From an uncultured Sphingomonadales bacterium (GTDB lineage: Bacteria > Pseudomonadota > Alphaproteobacteria > Sphingomonadales > Rhodothalassiaceae), in NCBI GenBank assembly GCA_947499155.1, contig CANMND010000003.1, positions 124,001-188,000 of the forward strand: a stretch of DNA of 64,000 bases. Reading direction: 5' to 3'. Positions within the stretch are counted from its first letter, which is position 1; the number at the start of each line of letters is the position of its first letter. The notes beneath the pieces are model-generated. The model ran no database searches, was not told the origin of the DNA, and saw only the letters and a program-made list of their open reading frames with translations. The translations under genes were made by a program, and so were the position numbers. Below, piece by piece: positions 18,012 to 27,165 of this stretch.

Positions 18012-20369
18012 CTATTCCCTTATCTCAAGAAGCCGGATTGCTGGGGCAGAGCCTGCATCAAAACCATCCAGAGACAAGGGCAAGGTATCATCGGCAAAAC
18101 GCACAGGTACATCAAAAAGATAACCAGCGGTTATCACTGCCCCTGAAACAGGCGGCGCGACAAAGGTCACAAGTCCGGTGGATATGTCACACTTCCAACC
18201 CCCAATCATTTCCACACCATCAACTGCGATCCGAATGCTTCCCCCTACAGGGCGAGTGATGGTGCGGACATGTGCAATCTCATTGTCTCCGTAGGTTTTC
18301 ACAAGCTGAAAGCTCAAGGTCGCCCCATCACCCAATCCAATCCGCTGATCCAGAGGCCCTGGATCTTTCATATGATCTGACGAGCAATGATCCGCCCAGT
18401 CCTGAAATCGAAAACCATAAGCCCTGCCTGCTCGTGCCCGAAAGAAAGCAGCCAGCAAGGCAAGGTCTGCCGTGGACCTGATCCCGGAGGACAGGTCATA
18501 TTCTGCCCGCGCCTGATCCCAGTCCCTGTTTCGCTTTTCATGACCCGATGCGGTTACTACCACACGAGTAGAAAACCGTGGCCCTCCAGTCGAGCCAAAG
18601 CTGACGGCCTGCGGCAAGCGCACATCATGAAATCCCGCCATATCCGTCTCCTCTCCATCCGTTTCAAAAACCACCACCCCGTCACGGATTAACTGGGTGT
18701 AAGCCCATATCGCCCGTTCGCCAAAACCTCGCTTTCGCGTGTCAATCAAGGCTCGTTCCATATTCTTCCAGATCACCGGGGATTTTGGATTAAGGACGAA
18801 CCCGCCAAAATAATGGGTCGTCTCCATGGGATAGCCCAATTCATTGATAACCGTGTCCAGACCGCGCTGATGTGCCAGCCAGTCACCCGCAATGACGTGG
18901 TCATAGTCTTCCACCTGCATGAAATCGAACGCAGGATACGCCCAGTGACTGACAGGAAAGTTGGTCCGTTTCAGCATCGGCGCCTTGTCATCAAGGACTT
19001 GAGGCGTAAAAAACAGCAAAGTCATCTGCGCACCTGGATAGCGCGCTTTCACATGGTCGCGCAGGCGGTGGGTTGCACCGCCCAGCTTCTCGCCTAACCA
19101 ATCCAGATATCGGATCTGGTTTAAATCCGGTAATTCTTCCGCACTTTTATGCATTTTTGGTGCGATGCGGCCCGTTTCAGCCGTATAGGCTTGCAGTGCC
19201 GTAATATCGTAAAAGTGCGGCGCCCGCGTGCCCCCCAATGACACCCACCACCATGGCTCTCCAATCTGGAACACTGGCGGCAATCCCGCCTCCACCATCA
19301 AATCACCAAAGGCGTCATAGACACGCTCCAGCCAACTTATAGCCGCGTTATTGGTTGGGCTAAGCAAGGTTGACGGAGGTGACCAGCCTGTCAGTGCCTG
19401 ATTGCCTGCATGGTCACGTTGTGCCCACTCCCATGGTGCATCCTGCGCCAGAAGTTCAAATGACAATGACAGGACCAGAGTGAAACGCAGCTGCTTCAAA
19501 CGGGAGAAAAGATCGCGGTGCCATTCCCTTGTAGGGCTGTTAATGGCAGGAGCAGCCGGATCAACAACAAAGCGCCCCTCTCCTTCATTATAGCTCATGC
19601 TATAATAATGGCTCATACCTACATAGTGGGTTAGCCAGTCCCGATAGCCCAAACGTATGACTGCACGAACCAGTCGGGCCGGAGTAATGTTCAGGCTGTC
19701 ATCATAACCATTAGCCATCCGGAGTGAATGTGGTTTTATATAATCAGCGCCAATGGAAAGATCGGCGCCACCACCTGTCACCCTGATATCGCTGATCTCC
19801 ACCTTTCCTTCCACCGGTCCACCGGTAAGCGGGGTTGATTTGGAACCGTCAAAATCTGGCGGCACCATCGAAATGAACAGGCGGTCAATATCGCCGGGGT
19901 AAACAGGATCGCGTTCGGACGGCAACAAGAACCCGCCATCAAGTGCGTCAAAATTAAGCGTGATAACCGCATCTGCACCGGTCCCATCGGAATAATTCCA
20001 CAGCCGCACAAACCAGGTTCGTGGATTGCCTGACGCATCCCGCCCTTCAATGGTCATGGTCGGTCCAAACAATTCAGGCAAGGTCCTGATACCTGTGCTT
20101 TTCCAGCGAAACCTCAAAACAACGCCGCGATAATCCTTGCGCGTTTCATAAGACAGCAAGGGATGGTCGAACCGATCCTCACTTTCCCAGATAAGACCTG
20201 CCAAATCGTTTTTGCGATAGAAATTAAGGGTTACGGTCATGGCTTCGCCGCCGGGATTAGTAAGCGCTCCCATCATAGGGCGGGGAAAATTCACCGTCCA
20301 AAAACGCGGATCGAAACGGTTGACGGACAACTCCTCAAAGCGGTCCACCTGATCAGAAAGCCACAACAT
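18012..20369 (-). CDS. GTA gp12 (DUF2460/TIGR02217) fused to a large N-terminal domain
   Basis: 785 aa; GTA gp12 is normally about 200 aa. The last 205 residues (from about 580) are a complete DUF2460/TIGR02217 distal-tail domain (FGSTGGPRFSTRVV, YGFRFQDWADH, DGATLSFQLVK). The first 580 residues are different: a beta-rich opening (to about 190) and a middle part with many Trp/Tyr and motifs such as QIGEPWWWVS and NELGYPMETT that look like a glycosidase-type TIM-barrel. It resembles what I remember of non-contractile tail-sheath/TIM-barrel proteins of flagellotropic siphophages; that match is unverified. It would form the distal tail and may touch surface polysaccharide. Confidence 0.82.
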   Translation of the reverse strand: MLWLSDQVDRFEELSVNRFDPRFWTVNFPRPMMGALTNPGGEAMTVTLNFYRKNDLAGLIWESEDRFDHPLLSYETRKDYRGVVLRFRWKSTGIRTLPELFGPTMTIEGRDASGNPRTWFVRLWNYSDGTGADAVITLNFDALDGGFLLPSERDPVYPGDIDRLFISMVPPDFDGSKSTPLTGGPVEGKVEISDIRVTGGGADLSIGADYIKPHSLRMANGYDDSLNITPARLVRAVIRLGYRDWLTHYVGMSHYYSMSYNEGEGRFVVDPAAPAINSPTREWHRDLFSRLKQLRFTLVLSLSFELLAQDAPWEWAQRDHAGNQALTGWSPPSTLLSPTNNAAISWLERVYDAFGDLMVEAGLPPVFQIGEPWWWVSLGGTRAPHFYDITALQAYTAETGRIAPKMHKSAEELPDLNQIRYLDWLGEKLGGATHRLRDHVKARYPGAQMTLLFFTPQVLDDKAPMLKRTNFPVSHWAYPAFDFMQVEDYDHVIAGDWLAHQRGLDTVINELGYPMETTHYFGGFVLNPKSPVIWKNMERALIDTRKRGFGERAIWAYTQLIRDGVVVFETDGEETDMAGFHDVRLPQAVSFGSTGGPRFSTRVVVTASGHEKRNRDWDQARAEYDLSSGIRSTADLALLAAFFRARAGRAYGFRFQDWADHCSSDHMKDPGPLDQRIGLGDGATLSFQLVKTYGDNEIAHVRTITRPVGGSIRIAVDGVEMIGGWKCDISTGLVTFVAPPVSGAVITAGYLFDVPVRFADDTLPLSLDGFDAGSAPAIRLLEIRE

Positions 20370-20372
20370 GGT

Positions 20373-21011
20373 TCAATCGAACCTTTGCGCCTGAGCCAAT
20401 GCCCGGCGTACTGACAAGGCAATTTGAGTTGCCGACTGGCGCAAGTCACCATTTTCAGACTTGCCGTTCACATTGACAGTGATAGAAATGGGTCGCCCGC
20501 CGGATGCTCCATCTTTATGGGACGGGATAATTTGGCCTGCTCCTTGCGGTACAAAAAGCTCAGGCCCTTGTTCTCCAACAATATAAGGCCGTGCGGGACT
20601 GACTGGCCCACCGGTTGCCCTGCCCCCAATGAAGCTGAGATTTCCAAGCAGGGATCCGAGAAAGCCGCCACCCGATGAAGACCCGCCTGAGAAGATGGAA
20701 TGAAGGGCAGACTGTGCGATTTCACCCAACACAGACCGTGCTGTCGCCCTTAAACTTTCAAAGGACAAGGATCCGGTCTCGGCAAATCGGACAAGCACAT
20801 CCTCAAGCCCGGAAAAAGTGTCCCGTACCGATCGGTCAATAAGGTCATTGGTATCAGACAATGGGCCTTTCAAGGCGTCCAGCCCCTTTTGAGGCAGGGT
20901 CGCCATTGCCTCAAGTTCACCCAGCGCCGAGTTCACTGTCGCGATATCATCGCGAAAGCGTCCAATCTCGGCGCGCAAGGTGACCACCAGCGCGTCCAGT
21001 TCAACTGTCAT
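20373..21011 (-). CDS. GTA gp11-like tape-measure protein (short)
   Basis: 212 aa with a helical N-terminal half and a Gly-rich hydrophobic segment ending in GGRATGGPVSPARPYIVGEQ followed by GPELFVPQG, the conserved C-terminal signature of small tape measures in GTA clusters. Length close to the R. capsulatus homologue (about 220 aa) predicts a similarly short tail. Two bases separate its stop from the gp12 start. Confidence 0.88.
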   Translation of the reverse strand: MTVELDALVVTLRAEIGRFRDDIATVNSALGELEAMATLPQKGLDALKGPLSDTNDLIDRSVRDTFSGLEDVLVRFAETGSLSFESLRATARSVLGEIAQSALHSIFSGGSSSGGGFLGSLLGNLSFIGGRATGGPVSPARPYIVGEQGPELFVPQGAGQIIPSHKDGASGGRPISITVNVNGKSENGDLRQSATQIALSVRRALAQAQRFD

Positions 21012-21023
21012 TTTAAATATCCG

Positions 21024-21311
21024 TCAGGGGCGCGAAGAGCCTGCGATCATCTGCAGAACACGCCCGGTGAAAAATACCACGAGATAAGCAACGATCCGGC
21101 CTTGTTCGATCCCGGTAAAGTCGGTTTCAATTATTCGAAAAAGCTCGATCACCAGAAGGATGAAAACAATTACCTGCATCGCCATGCCGCCAAGACGGAG
21201 CCATGTGCGCCAAGTCCTGCCAGACGTTACAGCCATGTCATCTTCCGGCAATCCCGCCTTGCGGGCCGCCACTCGTTCTCTCAGGCTTTTACGTTTCGGA
21301 TAATGCGCCAT
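21024..21311 (-). CDS. Small membrane protein between tail chaperone and tape measure
   Basis: 95 aa from the ATG at 21311 (MAHYPKRKSLRERVAARKAG): a basic N-terminus followed by two hydrophobic segments (about residues 43-60 and 72-88). I do not recognise it. The classical GTA cluster has no membrane protein here, so it may be an accessory gene. The frame extends upstream to 21428 but that part overlaps the chaperone gene. Confidence 0.6.
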   Translation of the reverse strand: MAHYPKRKSLRERVAARKAGLPEDDMAVTSGRTWRTWLRLGGMAMQVIVFILLVIELFRIIETDFTGIEQGRIVAYLVVFFTGRVLQMIAGSSRP

Positions 21312-21318
21312 GGCTCTT

Positions 21319-21543
21319 TTATGGCGTGTGGGAGTTCCGGTCGTCAACAGTCCGGTCGGGAAAGCGATGCGTGAGGGCCATAAGCCCCGCACGCCCCATG
21401 GGCTTTTCCTGACGGTGTTGTCCGCCAATCACATCTGCTGCCATGGCCAGATCAAGCGGCGTCGCCGCCCAGAACTGATCCGGTGACCAGCCAAGACGCA
21501 CCATGGCAAGGCCAGCCAACAAGCGAAAGTCACTTGCCGCCAT
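21319..21543 (-). CDS. Phage tail assembly chaperone (GTA gp10.1, TIGR02216-like)
   Basis: 74 aa, beginning with a stretch similar to rcc01693-type chaperones (LAMVRLGWSPDQFWAATPLD, then LAMAADVIGG). It overlaps the end of the gp10 gene by 14 bases, the same arrangement as in other GTA clusters. It is predicted to bind the tape measure during tail assembly. Confidence 0.82.
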   Translation of the reverse strand: MAASDFRLLAGLAMVRLGWSPDQFWAATPLDLAMAADVIGGQHRQEKPMGRAGLMALTHRFPDRTVDDRNSHTP

Positions 21544-21859
21544 CCGGTGCCCCCAGAATTCCCGCCAAAAGAGCCCGATAGCTTTTGAGCGGTCCCAGCA
21601 GTCCTTCTTGTGTAATCATGGCCCCAAAGTCCGCAGCAGAGGGGCGTGTGAGAGTGCTGTCCGGCAAAAAGCAATGGTGAAAAACCGTCGCCATATCTTC
21701 AATTCGTACATCACCTTCCGCCGCATTTTGAACCAGCTTCAGGATCGGAGAAACTTCATGTTCGATCGCCGAAAGGGCCGAAAATGTCGGGCGAAGATGG
21801 TAGGATGTGGCGCCCAGTGTCAGGCGCACATCGCCGCGCTCGTGAATAATGCTGCTCAT
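21530..21859 (-). CDS. GTA gp10 family protein
   Basis: 109 aa with GDVRLTLGATSYHLRPTFSA and IEDMATVFHHCF, the pattern of the GTA-gp10 family that precedes the tail chaperone. It is thought to take part in tail assembly. Start ATG at 21859 overlaps the stop of the tail-tube gene (ATGA). Confidence 0.85.
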   Translation of the reverse strand: MSSIIHERGDVRLTLGATSYHLRPTFSALSAIEHEVSPILKLVQNAAEGDVRIEDMATVFHHCFLPDSTLTRPSAADFGAMITQEGLLGPLKSYRALLAGILGAPDGGK

Positions 21860-22272
21860 ATCCCGGCCACAAAGCTGATGGTTCCAGAGCTTTCCAGTGC
21901 CAATGTATAGCTGCGCTCGCCATCATGATCGCCCGAATAATCAAGGGCTGTGACCTGAAAAGCTCCCGTGAACAGGTCGCCATTTTCAAAGACGATTTCA
22001 TAACGGGCGATGGTGCCATCAAGCACCTTGCCGCGCAGATTGCTTTCCGCCGTGCTGTTTGTGAAGACACCGGCTCCTGTTACCGACATACGGCGGGCAC
22101 CAGCCCCAGACAAAAGCTCGCGCCATCCGTCTGAATCTTTATTGGTTACATCGACCATACTGTTGTTGATGCTAAGCGCTGTGGTCCGCATCCCTGCAAT
22201 GGTTGTAAATATCTCCGGTGTTCCGCCATTGCCAATTTTTACCAGAAACCCCCGGCCCGATTCTGCTTTCAT
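21856..22272 (-). CDS. Major tail (tube) protein, TP901-1 family, GTA gp9
   Basis: 138 aa from the ATG at 22272, chosen because GGAGCAGAAA precedes it and it starts MKAESGRGFLVKIG, the usual opening; nine upstream codons look non-coding. MVDVTNKDSDGWRELL and YEIVFENGDLFTGAFQVT are characteristic of TP901-1 tail tubes. Hexamers of this protein form the tail tube. Confidence 0.92.
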   Translation of the reverse strand: MKAESGRGFLVKIGNGGTPEIFTTIAGMRTTALSINNSMVDVTNKDSDGWRELLSGAGARRMSVTGAGVFTNSTAESNLRGKVLDGTIARYEIVFENGDLFTGAFQVTALDYSGDHDGERSYTLALESSGTISFVAGI

Positions 22273-22295
22273 TTTTCTGCTCCATCTAATGAAAA

Positions 22296-22694
22296 TCAAA
22301 GTGCGTGCATTAAAATTCCGAACCGAACGATGCCCCGACGAATGCCGCCGGGTTCGATTAGGTTGCTGAACCCGTCAAACCTGATTGTGGCGACATGAAA
22401 TCCATCAAGGCTCAGGCCTTCTGACATGAGACGCGCCGTCACCTTGTCGGCTATGGCCAGCATCTGTGCATCACCGCGCTGGTCAGAAAACACATTCACC
22501 GTGAGGCGAAATCGAAAACCCTGAAAGCTTTTAGTTGACCAGTCTTCTGCCGACATTGGCCCGAGCGTAAGATAAGGCAACTTGGCTGTGCGCGGGGGCT
22601 GGTCATGGACACCCGTAATTGACGCCGCCAATTCCAGGTCCGTTTGCAGACAGTCGACGACTTTGCGACGAAAGTCCTCAAATCCACCAGCCAT
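22296..22694 (-). CDS. DUF3168 tail-completion protein, GTA gp8
   Basis: 132 aa with the family pattern LPYLTLGPMSAEDWSTK and FRFRLTVNVFSDQRGDAQML. DUF3168 proteins cap the tail end that joins the head. The start overlaps the stop of the preceding HK97-gp10-type gene at 22694. Confidently part of the head-tail module. Confidence 0.9.
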   Translation of the reverse strand: MAGGFEDFRRKVVDCLQTDLELAASITGVHDQPPRTAKLPYLTLGPMSAEDWSTKSFQGFRFRLTVNVFSDQRGDAQMLAIADKVTARLMSEGLSLDGFHVATIRFDGFSNLIEPGGIRRGIVRFGILMHAL

Positions 22695-23056
22695 TACGAG
22701 CGCCCCCCCAACCTGAACCGACGCGCCTGTTCCCTGACAACTTCATCAAACGCTGGCCCTAAAAAGGGTGCTGGCGGCATGCGGGAGGTGCCCAATTCCA
22801 CAAACGGGGCATAGACCATGTTCGCACTGACTACGACGCCATCTGACCGGGTTTTTACCATCAGACTGTCGGCCAGGGGGCTTGGCACAGAAGGGAGAGC
22901 CTTTCGTTGCGCCAAAACATTGCGAGCTGCCCCATTGGCTATGTCGTGCCCCATCTCTGTCAAAAGCTGCATCATTTGCTGCTCGGACTTTGCCGCAGCT
23001 TTAAGGAGCGCCTGCCGGATTGCCGCCACCCCTTCAACTTTCATGGTGATCATCAA
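22694..23056 (-). CDS. HK97 gp10-type head-tail joining protein
   Basis: 120 aa with MGHDIANGAARNVL and FVELGTSRMPPAPFLGPAFD, the signature of HK97-gp10 family proteins, which sit at the tail terminator/neck. It overlaps both neighbours by a few bases, as expected in this compact operon. Confidence 0.88.
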   Translation of the reverse strand: MMITMKVEGVAAIRQALLKAAAKSEQQMMQLLTEMGHDIANGAARNVLAQRKALPSVPSPLADSLMVKTRSDGVVVSANMVYAPFVELGTSRMPPAPFLGPAFDEVVREQARRFRLGGRS

Positions 23057-23382
23057 GCCATTTCCTCACAATCCACATGCATAAAGATCTCGCCCGCATC
23101 CCTTGGCATGACCGCCACAACCATCAAGACGTGCCCACGCCACAGCAACCGGTCACCTGCACGGATGCCGGACTGGCTGCGCGCACTAATCCTGTAAGTT
23201 CTCTGCACTGTGTCCTGGGCGGCCCGTCTCGCTGTCCGGGCTGCTACTGGCGTGACACTTGCCCATAACAATCCCAATGACTGCCAGACGAGGGTGAGGC
23301 CACCTGCACCGTCCGGCACTTCATCAGCCCGTTCGTGCTGAAGTCTTTGGTCAAGGGCGCCCGCACTTACCACCCCGTTCAC
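23053..23382 (-). CDS. Head closure / head-tail adaptor protein, GTA gp7
   Basis: 109 aa with a SPP1 gp16-like adaptor pattern: GLTLVWQSLGLLWASVTPVA and SGIRAGDRLLWRGHVLMV. Such proteins close the connector after DNA packaging. It overlaps the genes on either side by four bases. Confidence 0.85.
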   Translation of the reverse strand: MNGVVSAGALDQRLQHERADEVPDGAGGLTLVWQSLGLLWASVTPVAARTARRAAQDTVQRTYRISARSQSGIRAGDRLLWRGHVLMVVAVMPRDAGEIFMHVDCEEMA

Positions 23383-23942
23383 AACTGCACCATGCGATAG
23401 GGTGACAGCAGCCCGCGTATGGCCCCGCTCACAGGGTTCTCAGACTGGCTGCGATTTTCATAATATGTCCCCACCATCATCATCAGCGCCTGCCTGATAG
23501 GCTCGGGTACGAAGGTGCCGTCAGTGCCATAACCGGCTGTAAAGCTGATACCAATTCCGCCCGATCTTTGCCCCGGCCTTGGCAAGGATGATCTCCCAGC
23601 CGGGATTAAAAACCCCGGTTCCGCACGGCTTTCCACCCGATAAATCTGCGGGTCGAGATTGTCTTCTGTCCCGTCCAACTGGGTCAAAGTCACAGCATTA
23701 ACAGTGATCAGGGGCGGCTTTGGCAGCCTCAATGGTCCTGCTGGCCATTCATCCAGAACCAAATGCCAGTCCTGGCTGATCAGGGCTCTTCTCAACCAGC
23801 GTTCCATGGTGACCGTAGCCGCACGCATATAACCAGATATGAGGTTATCCTCGTCCAAATGGTCGATCCGCAGATGCGCCTTCACCTCAGCCAGCGACAC
23901 AGGCTCCACCAGGGGCGGTGCCAGCAATGTCAGATATGTCAT
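23379..23942 (-). CDS. Head-tail connector protein, GTA gp6 (phiE125 gp8-like)
   Basis: 187 aa. VEPVSLAEVKAHLRIDHLDE at the start and the C-terminal IRQALMMMVGTYYENRSQ identify the gp6/phiE125-gp8 connector family, which forms the ring below the portal. It is separated from the capsid gene by about 125 bp, the largest gap inside the structural operon downstream of the accessory insertion. Confidence 0.92.
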   Translation of the reverse strand: MTYLTLLAPPLVEPVSLAEVKAHLRIDHLDEDNLISGYMRAATVTMERWLRRALISQDWHLVLDEWPAGPLRLPKPPLITVNAVTLTQLDGTEDNLDPQIYRVESRAEPGFLIPAGRSSLPRPGQRSGGIGISFTAGYGTDGTFVPEPIRQALMMMVGTYYENRSQSENPVSGAIRGLLSPYRMVQL

Positions 23943-24066
23943 GATTTTATGATCCGGATTAAAAGCCGCGCCGTTTCAAAGCCGCTGGCTCGTCTTGCGA
24001 CAAAGGCGGGCGCGTTATATGCGCACCCGCCCCCATGTCCTTATTTGGAATATCCCTAATGCTGGT

Positions 24067-25302
24067 TCAGGCGATACTGAACTTCAAAAGCTTGATGGCG
24101 TCAGAATTTATGACACCGCCGCCGACACGCCGGGTTGTATAAAAATGTACGAACGGCTTGTTGGAATAGGGGTCTCGCAATACCCTGGTTCCCATACGGT
24201 CTGTGATCAGATAACCACGTTGAAAATTACCGAACGCAACCGACAGGCTGTCTCCAGTAATTGATGGCATGTCTTCAGCTTCCACAACCGGAAAACCAAG
24301 GAGCGTGCTGGCCTGGCCCTCCATCAGCCCTGGACGCCACAGATAATCACCATCCACATCCTTGAACTTACGGATCTGATTGAGCGTTGCTGCGTTCATC
24401 ACAAACCGTGCACCGTTTCGATAGCCCGCTTTCAGGCTGTGCATCAGATCGAACAGAACATCTGACGGGTCACTTGCCGGCCACCCTCCAGCCGTGCCCG
24501 TTGCCACATGCTGCACCGTGCCAAAATTACGCACCGCATCACCGGATGCATTGGTGGCACTTGCCAGGAAACCCTTGGGCTTATTGACGCCATTGCCATT
24601 GACGAACGCGGCACCTTCTTTTTGCGCAAACTCGGTCGCCAGCTCTTCAGCCAGCCAGTTTTCCACATCAAAAAATGCATCATCCAGCATGGTCTGTGTC
24701 GCAGCCGGATTGGCATAAATTTCACCCAATGGTGGCGCGACCTCGGCAAAGTCAGGGCTTTGAGTTTCGGTCCGCGGGTCACTTTCTCCAACCCAGCCTG
24801 AAGCGGGGCCTGTGGTTGAAATCAGTTTTTTATAATTTGACGACCCAATGCGGACCACAGTCGCGATAGATCGGATCGGTGACAGATCGCGCAAGCGCTG
24901 CTCGATCATCTGGTCGATCTCTTCAGGTACTGCGTAACCGCCCTCAGAAGGCGTTGCAATATTAAGACTTTTCTCCTCAATCCTTGCCACATCACGCTCC
25001 AGGCCCTTGCGCATATAGCCACCAAGGAAGGCCGCCTTATGCTCCATCCCCGGCGCTGATTTAACGGTCATGCCGCCAAGTCCGGGGCGATTAGCCATAA
25101 CGCCCAGACCCTCAATCTGCTTTTGCAGCCGGGTCATTTCATCCCCAAGTCGTCCCAGCTTTTCTTCCACCAGATGGTCCGCATAGCCGCGGGCACGACG
25201 TTCGACCGCATCTGCGTCATTGGCCGACTTAAACTCTTCGAATGTGCGGCCCAGCTTTTCAACTGCCGCCTTCACCTCAACAGGTGCCAGTGTCTGGCTC
25301 AT
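24067..25302 (-). CDS. Major capsid protein, HK97 family, GTA gp5
   Basis: 411 aa. The first 100-110 residues form the charged helical delta/scaffold region that the prohead protease removes; the HK97 fold follows (SEGGYAVPEEIDQMIEQRLR, GWVGESDPRTETQSPDFAEV, and a C-terminal GYLITDRMGTRVLRDPYSNK). It assembles the head shell. Its start overlaps the end of the protease gene by 26 bases. Confidence 0.96.
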   Translation of the reverse strand: MSQTLAPVEVKAAVEKLGRTFEEFKSANDADAVERRARGYADHLVEEKLGRLGDEMTRLQKQIEGLGVMANRPGLGGMTVKSAPGMEHKAAFLGGYMRKGLERDVARIEEKSLNIATPSEGGYAVPEEIDQMIEQRLRDLSPIRSIATVVRIGSSNYKKLISTTGPASGWVGESDPRTETQSPDFAEVAPPLGEIYANPAATQTMLDDAFFDVENWLAEELATEFAQKEGAAFVNGNGVNKPKGFLASATNASGDAVRNFGTVQHVATGTAGGWPASDPSDVLFDLMHSLKAGYRNGARFVMNAATLNQIRKFKDVDGDYLWRPGLMEGQASTLLGFPVVEAEDMPSITGDSLSVAFGNFQRGYLITDRMGTRVLRDPYSNKPFVHFYTTRRVGGGVINSDAIKLLKFSIA

Positions 25303-25948
25303 ATAAGCACTCCTTAATTTGAACAGTCAGTTTTTCAATGGTTTGGATTACCGGCGCCCAGTCCTCTCCGTCGTCACAACGGGAAAGCGCCTTGAAGCCG
25401 CAAGCCGACAGGGCTTTGGCTTCTCGTCGGGAAAAACCGCCTGCATCGCGCAGGAAGCTCTCGAAGTCTCTGATGCTGGAACGCGGCACGCTCTTATAGG
25501 CATGAATTCGCGCTGCCTGCTGCATTGGGAAGGTCACAAGAGACACCTCCCACAAATCAATCTCGTCCAAGATCCGCACGCCCTGCGCCCTGTTGTGTCG
25601 GGCTTTTTTTGCGCGATAACCAATAGACAAGCCGTCCAGTACGCCAGAACGCATCAAGGCAAGCGCCTCGCGCGCACGAGCAACATCAAGCAGCAGACGC
25701 CCTTTCACTAAAAGCCCCCGCGCATCCTCCATAATGTCGTCAATCACGCCGATAGGTTGTGACGGGTCATGTTGCCATAAAAGTTTGATTTCCTGCGGAC
25801 CGCGCGCTTCCAGCGATGTTGTGAATGCGCCGCGCTGCACTATATCTGCGCCATCGTCTTCCAAATCGAAAACGGACGCATAGCCTTCAAACACACCTTC
25901 CTCATTTGCGGCCTTCAACTCGAAGGTCGCATGAACAGTTTCATGCAT
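25277..25948 (-). CDS. Prohead protease, HK97 family, GTA gp4
   Basis: 223 aa. Catalytic residues are visible as H60 in LLWQHDPSQPIG and S108 in DGLSIGYRAKKA, both in the U35/HK97 protease positions. It matures the capsid by removing its N-terminal region. The C-terminal 70 residues extend beyond the usual protease core. It lies upstream of the capsid gene and downstream of DUF6127. Confidence 0.94.
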   Translation of the reverse strand: MHETVHATFELKAANEEGVFEGYASVFDLEDDGADIVQRGAFTTSLEARGPQEIKLLWQHDPSQPIGVIDDIMEDARGLLVKGRLLLDVARAREALALMRSGVLDGLSIGYRAKKARHNRAQGVRILDEIDLWEVSLVTFPMQQAARIHAYKSVPRSSIRDFESFLRDAGGFSRREAKALSACGFKALSRCDDGEDWAPVIQTIEKLTVQIKECLYEPDTGTC

Positions 25949-25966
25949 GGTTTTTATTTCCCGTAA

Positions 25967-26281
25967 TCAGCCCGCCGGGGGCCACAGTTTCAGACGCAAG
26001 GTCAGCCCCGCTACCAGAGCCAAAATCAAAAAAGTCATCGTCCAGCGTACAACCGTATGCCAGGCCGTCCGCCGTGCCGCACGCCAGGCACTCAACATGT
26101 CTCGCAATTCGCGAACATCATGGATCGCACCTGCATCTCCCAGCCCCACATGGATAAGCGCACGACGCGCACCACACTCACTCGCCTCTTCAACAAGAGC
26201 GCGCAATGTCGGCATATTCGCCCCTTGCAAGCGCGCCTGCTCGACAAGGGCCGCCAAAACGGCAGTCCCGGAATCGCTCAT
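25967..26281 (-). CDS. DUF6127 membrane protein (GTA gp3.5 position)
   Basis: 104 aa, helical with one C-terminal membrane segment (about residues 80-97). TLRALVEEASECGARRAL and VRELRDMLSAWRAARRTAW match DUF6127, a family that lies between portal and protease genes in sphingomonad and other alphaproteobacterial GTA-type clusters. Function unknown. It is the last structural-operon gene before the accessory insertion. Confidence 0.8.
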   Translation of the reverse strand: MSDSGTAVLAALVEQARLQGANMPTLRALVEEASECGARRALIHVGLGDAGAIHDVRELRDMLSAWRAARRTAWHTVVRWTMTFLILALVAGLTLRLKLWPPAG

Positions 26282-26515
26282 TCCCCGCGAACCCTTCAGT
26301 TAATAATGATAAAATTTAACCAGCTCCAGGCCAGCTGCCCCTGCCGAGCTGCGGCATAGATCCATGCCCCAGAGCGTCTCTTTCCGATAATGAACAACCG
26401 CTCCAGCAAGGACTGGCGCAGAATTCAACCATTAAGAGATTTCTTGATTTATAGCACCATCTATAATTATCTTCGAAAGGCTCTCAGCACCAATAGCTCA
26501 AAGGCCTCTTCCCCA

Positions 26516-27165
26516 ATGAAAAATCTGATATTCCTGTTCGTCTGTATCGCCGTAATCCCGACCCTTTTAGGCGGCTGTACGCAAACGCCCCAGCAGCCAG
26601 AGTTTGACGATCCTCTATTCCAGCGCATGTACTCCCAGATGAAAACGTATTCAGATGAAAGAGAGCGTACTATCGCCAATCTCCTGGATGGCAACTGCGA
26701 AGAGGCGTATGCAGGACTAAAGCTTGATCCACAATATCCGCAAGAAGACCTTTATCGCTGGGCTGAATTGCATCGCACCGGCCTGTGTGCAGACCAGAAC
26801 CACGAGCTGGCCTTCCTATATTATCAACAGGCGATTGAGCAAAACCCCGATGACAGCCAGAGTCTTGCGGGACTTTCCGCCGCCTATTGGCGTGGCGTGG
26901 CGAGGGGACAGTACAGGACGATACAAATGCAACTTACTACGCGCGCCGGGCTATCGCTGAAAGAGCGCCTTCTCTTGTCAACAATTTTTATCGTAACGCT
27001 GACATAAATTGGGATACTTTTGCCGACCTAAAGACCCCGGACTGGGAGCCAGGAGATGCGCTTATTAGAGAATTGCACTGGTTTAAGTCACAACTTGCCA
27101 AAAGACCATCAATGACTTTGCGGTCTATTTGGGAATTCGCGATCACGGAAACCCCTATAGAATAA
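26516..27165 (+). pseudogene. Frameshifted, truncated lipoprotein gene (copy of 29157-30236)
   Basis: The first 125 codons match the intact lipoprotein at 29157, including the lipobox LLGGC and Sel1-like repeats; 26604-26816 is almost identical to 29245-29457. A tandem duplication of GTGGC (26892-26896 and 26897-26901) shifts the frame. After the shift, homology continues in another frame (ATYYARRAI, DWEPGDAL, WFKSQLAK) to about 27115, where it breaks off into sequence antisense to the end of the neighbouring LprI-like gene copy. Both a frameshift and a 3' truncation make it non-functional or only an N-terminal peptide. Confidence 0.82.
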
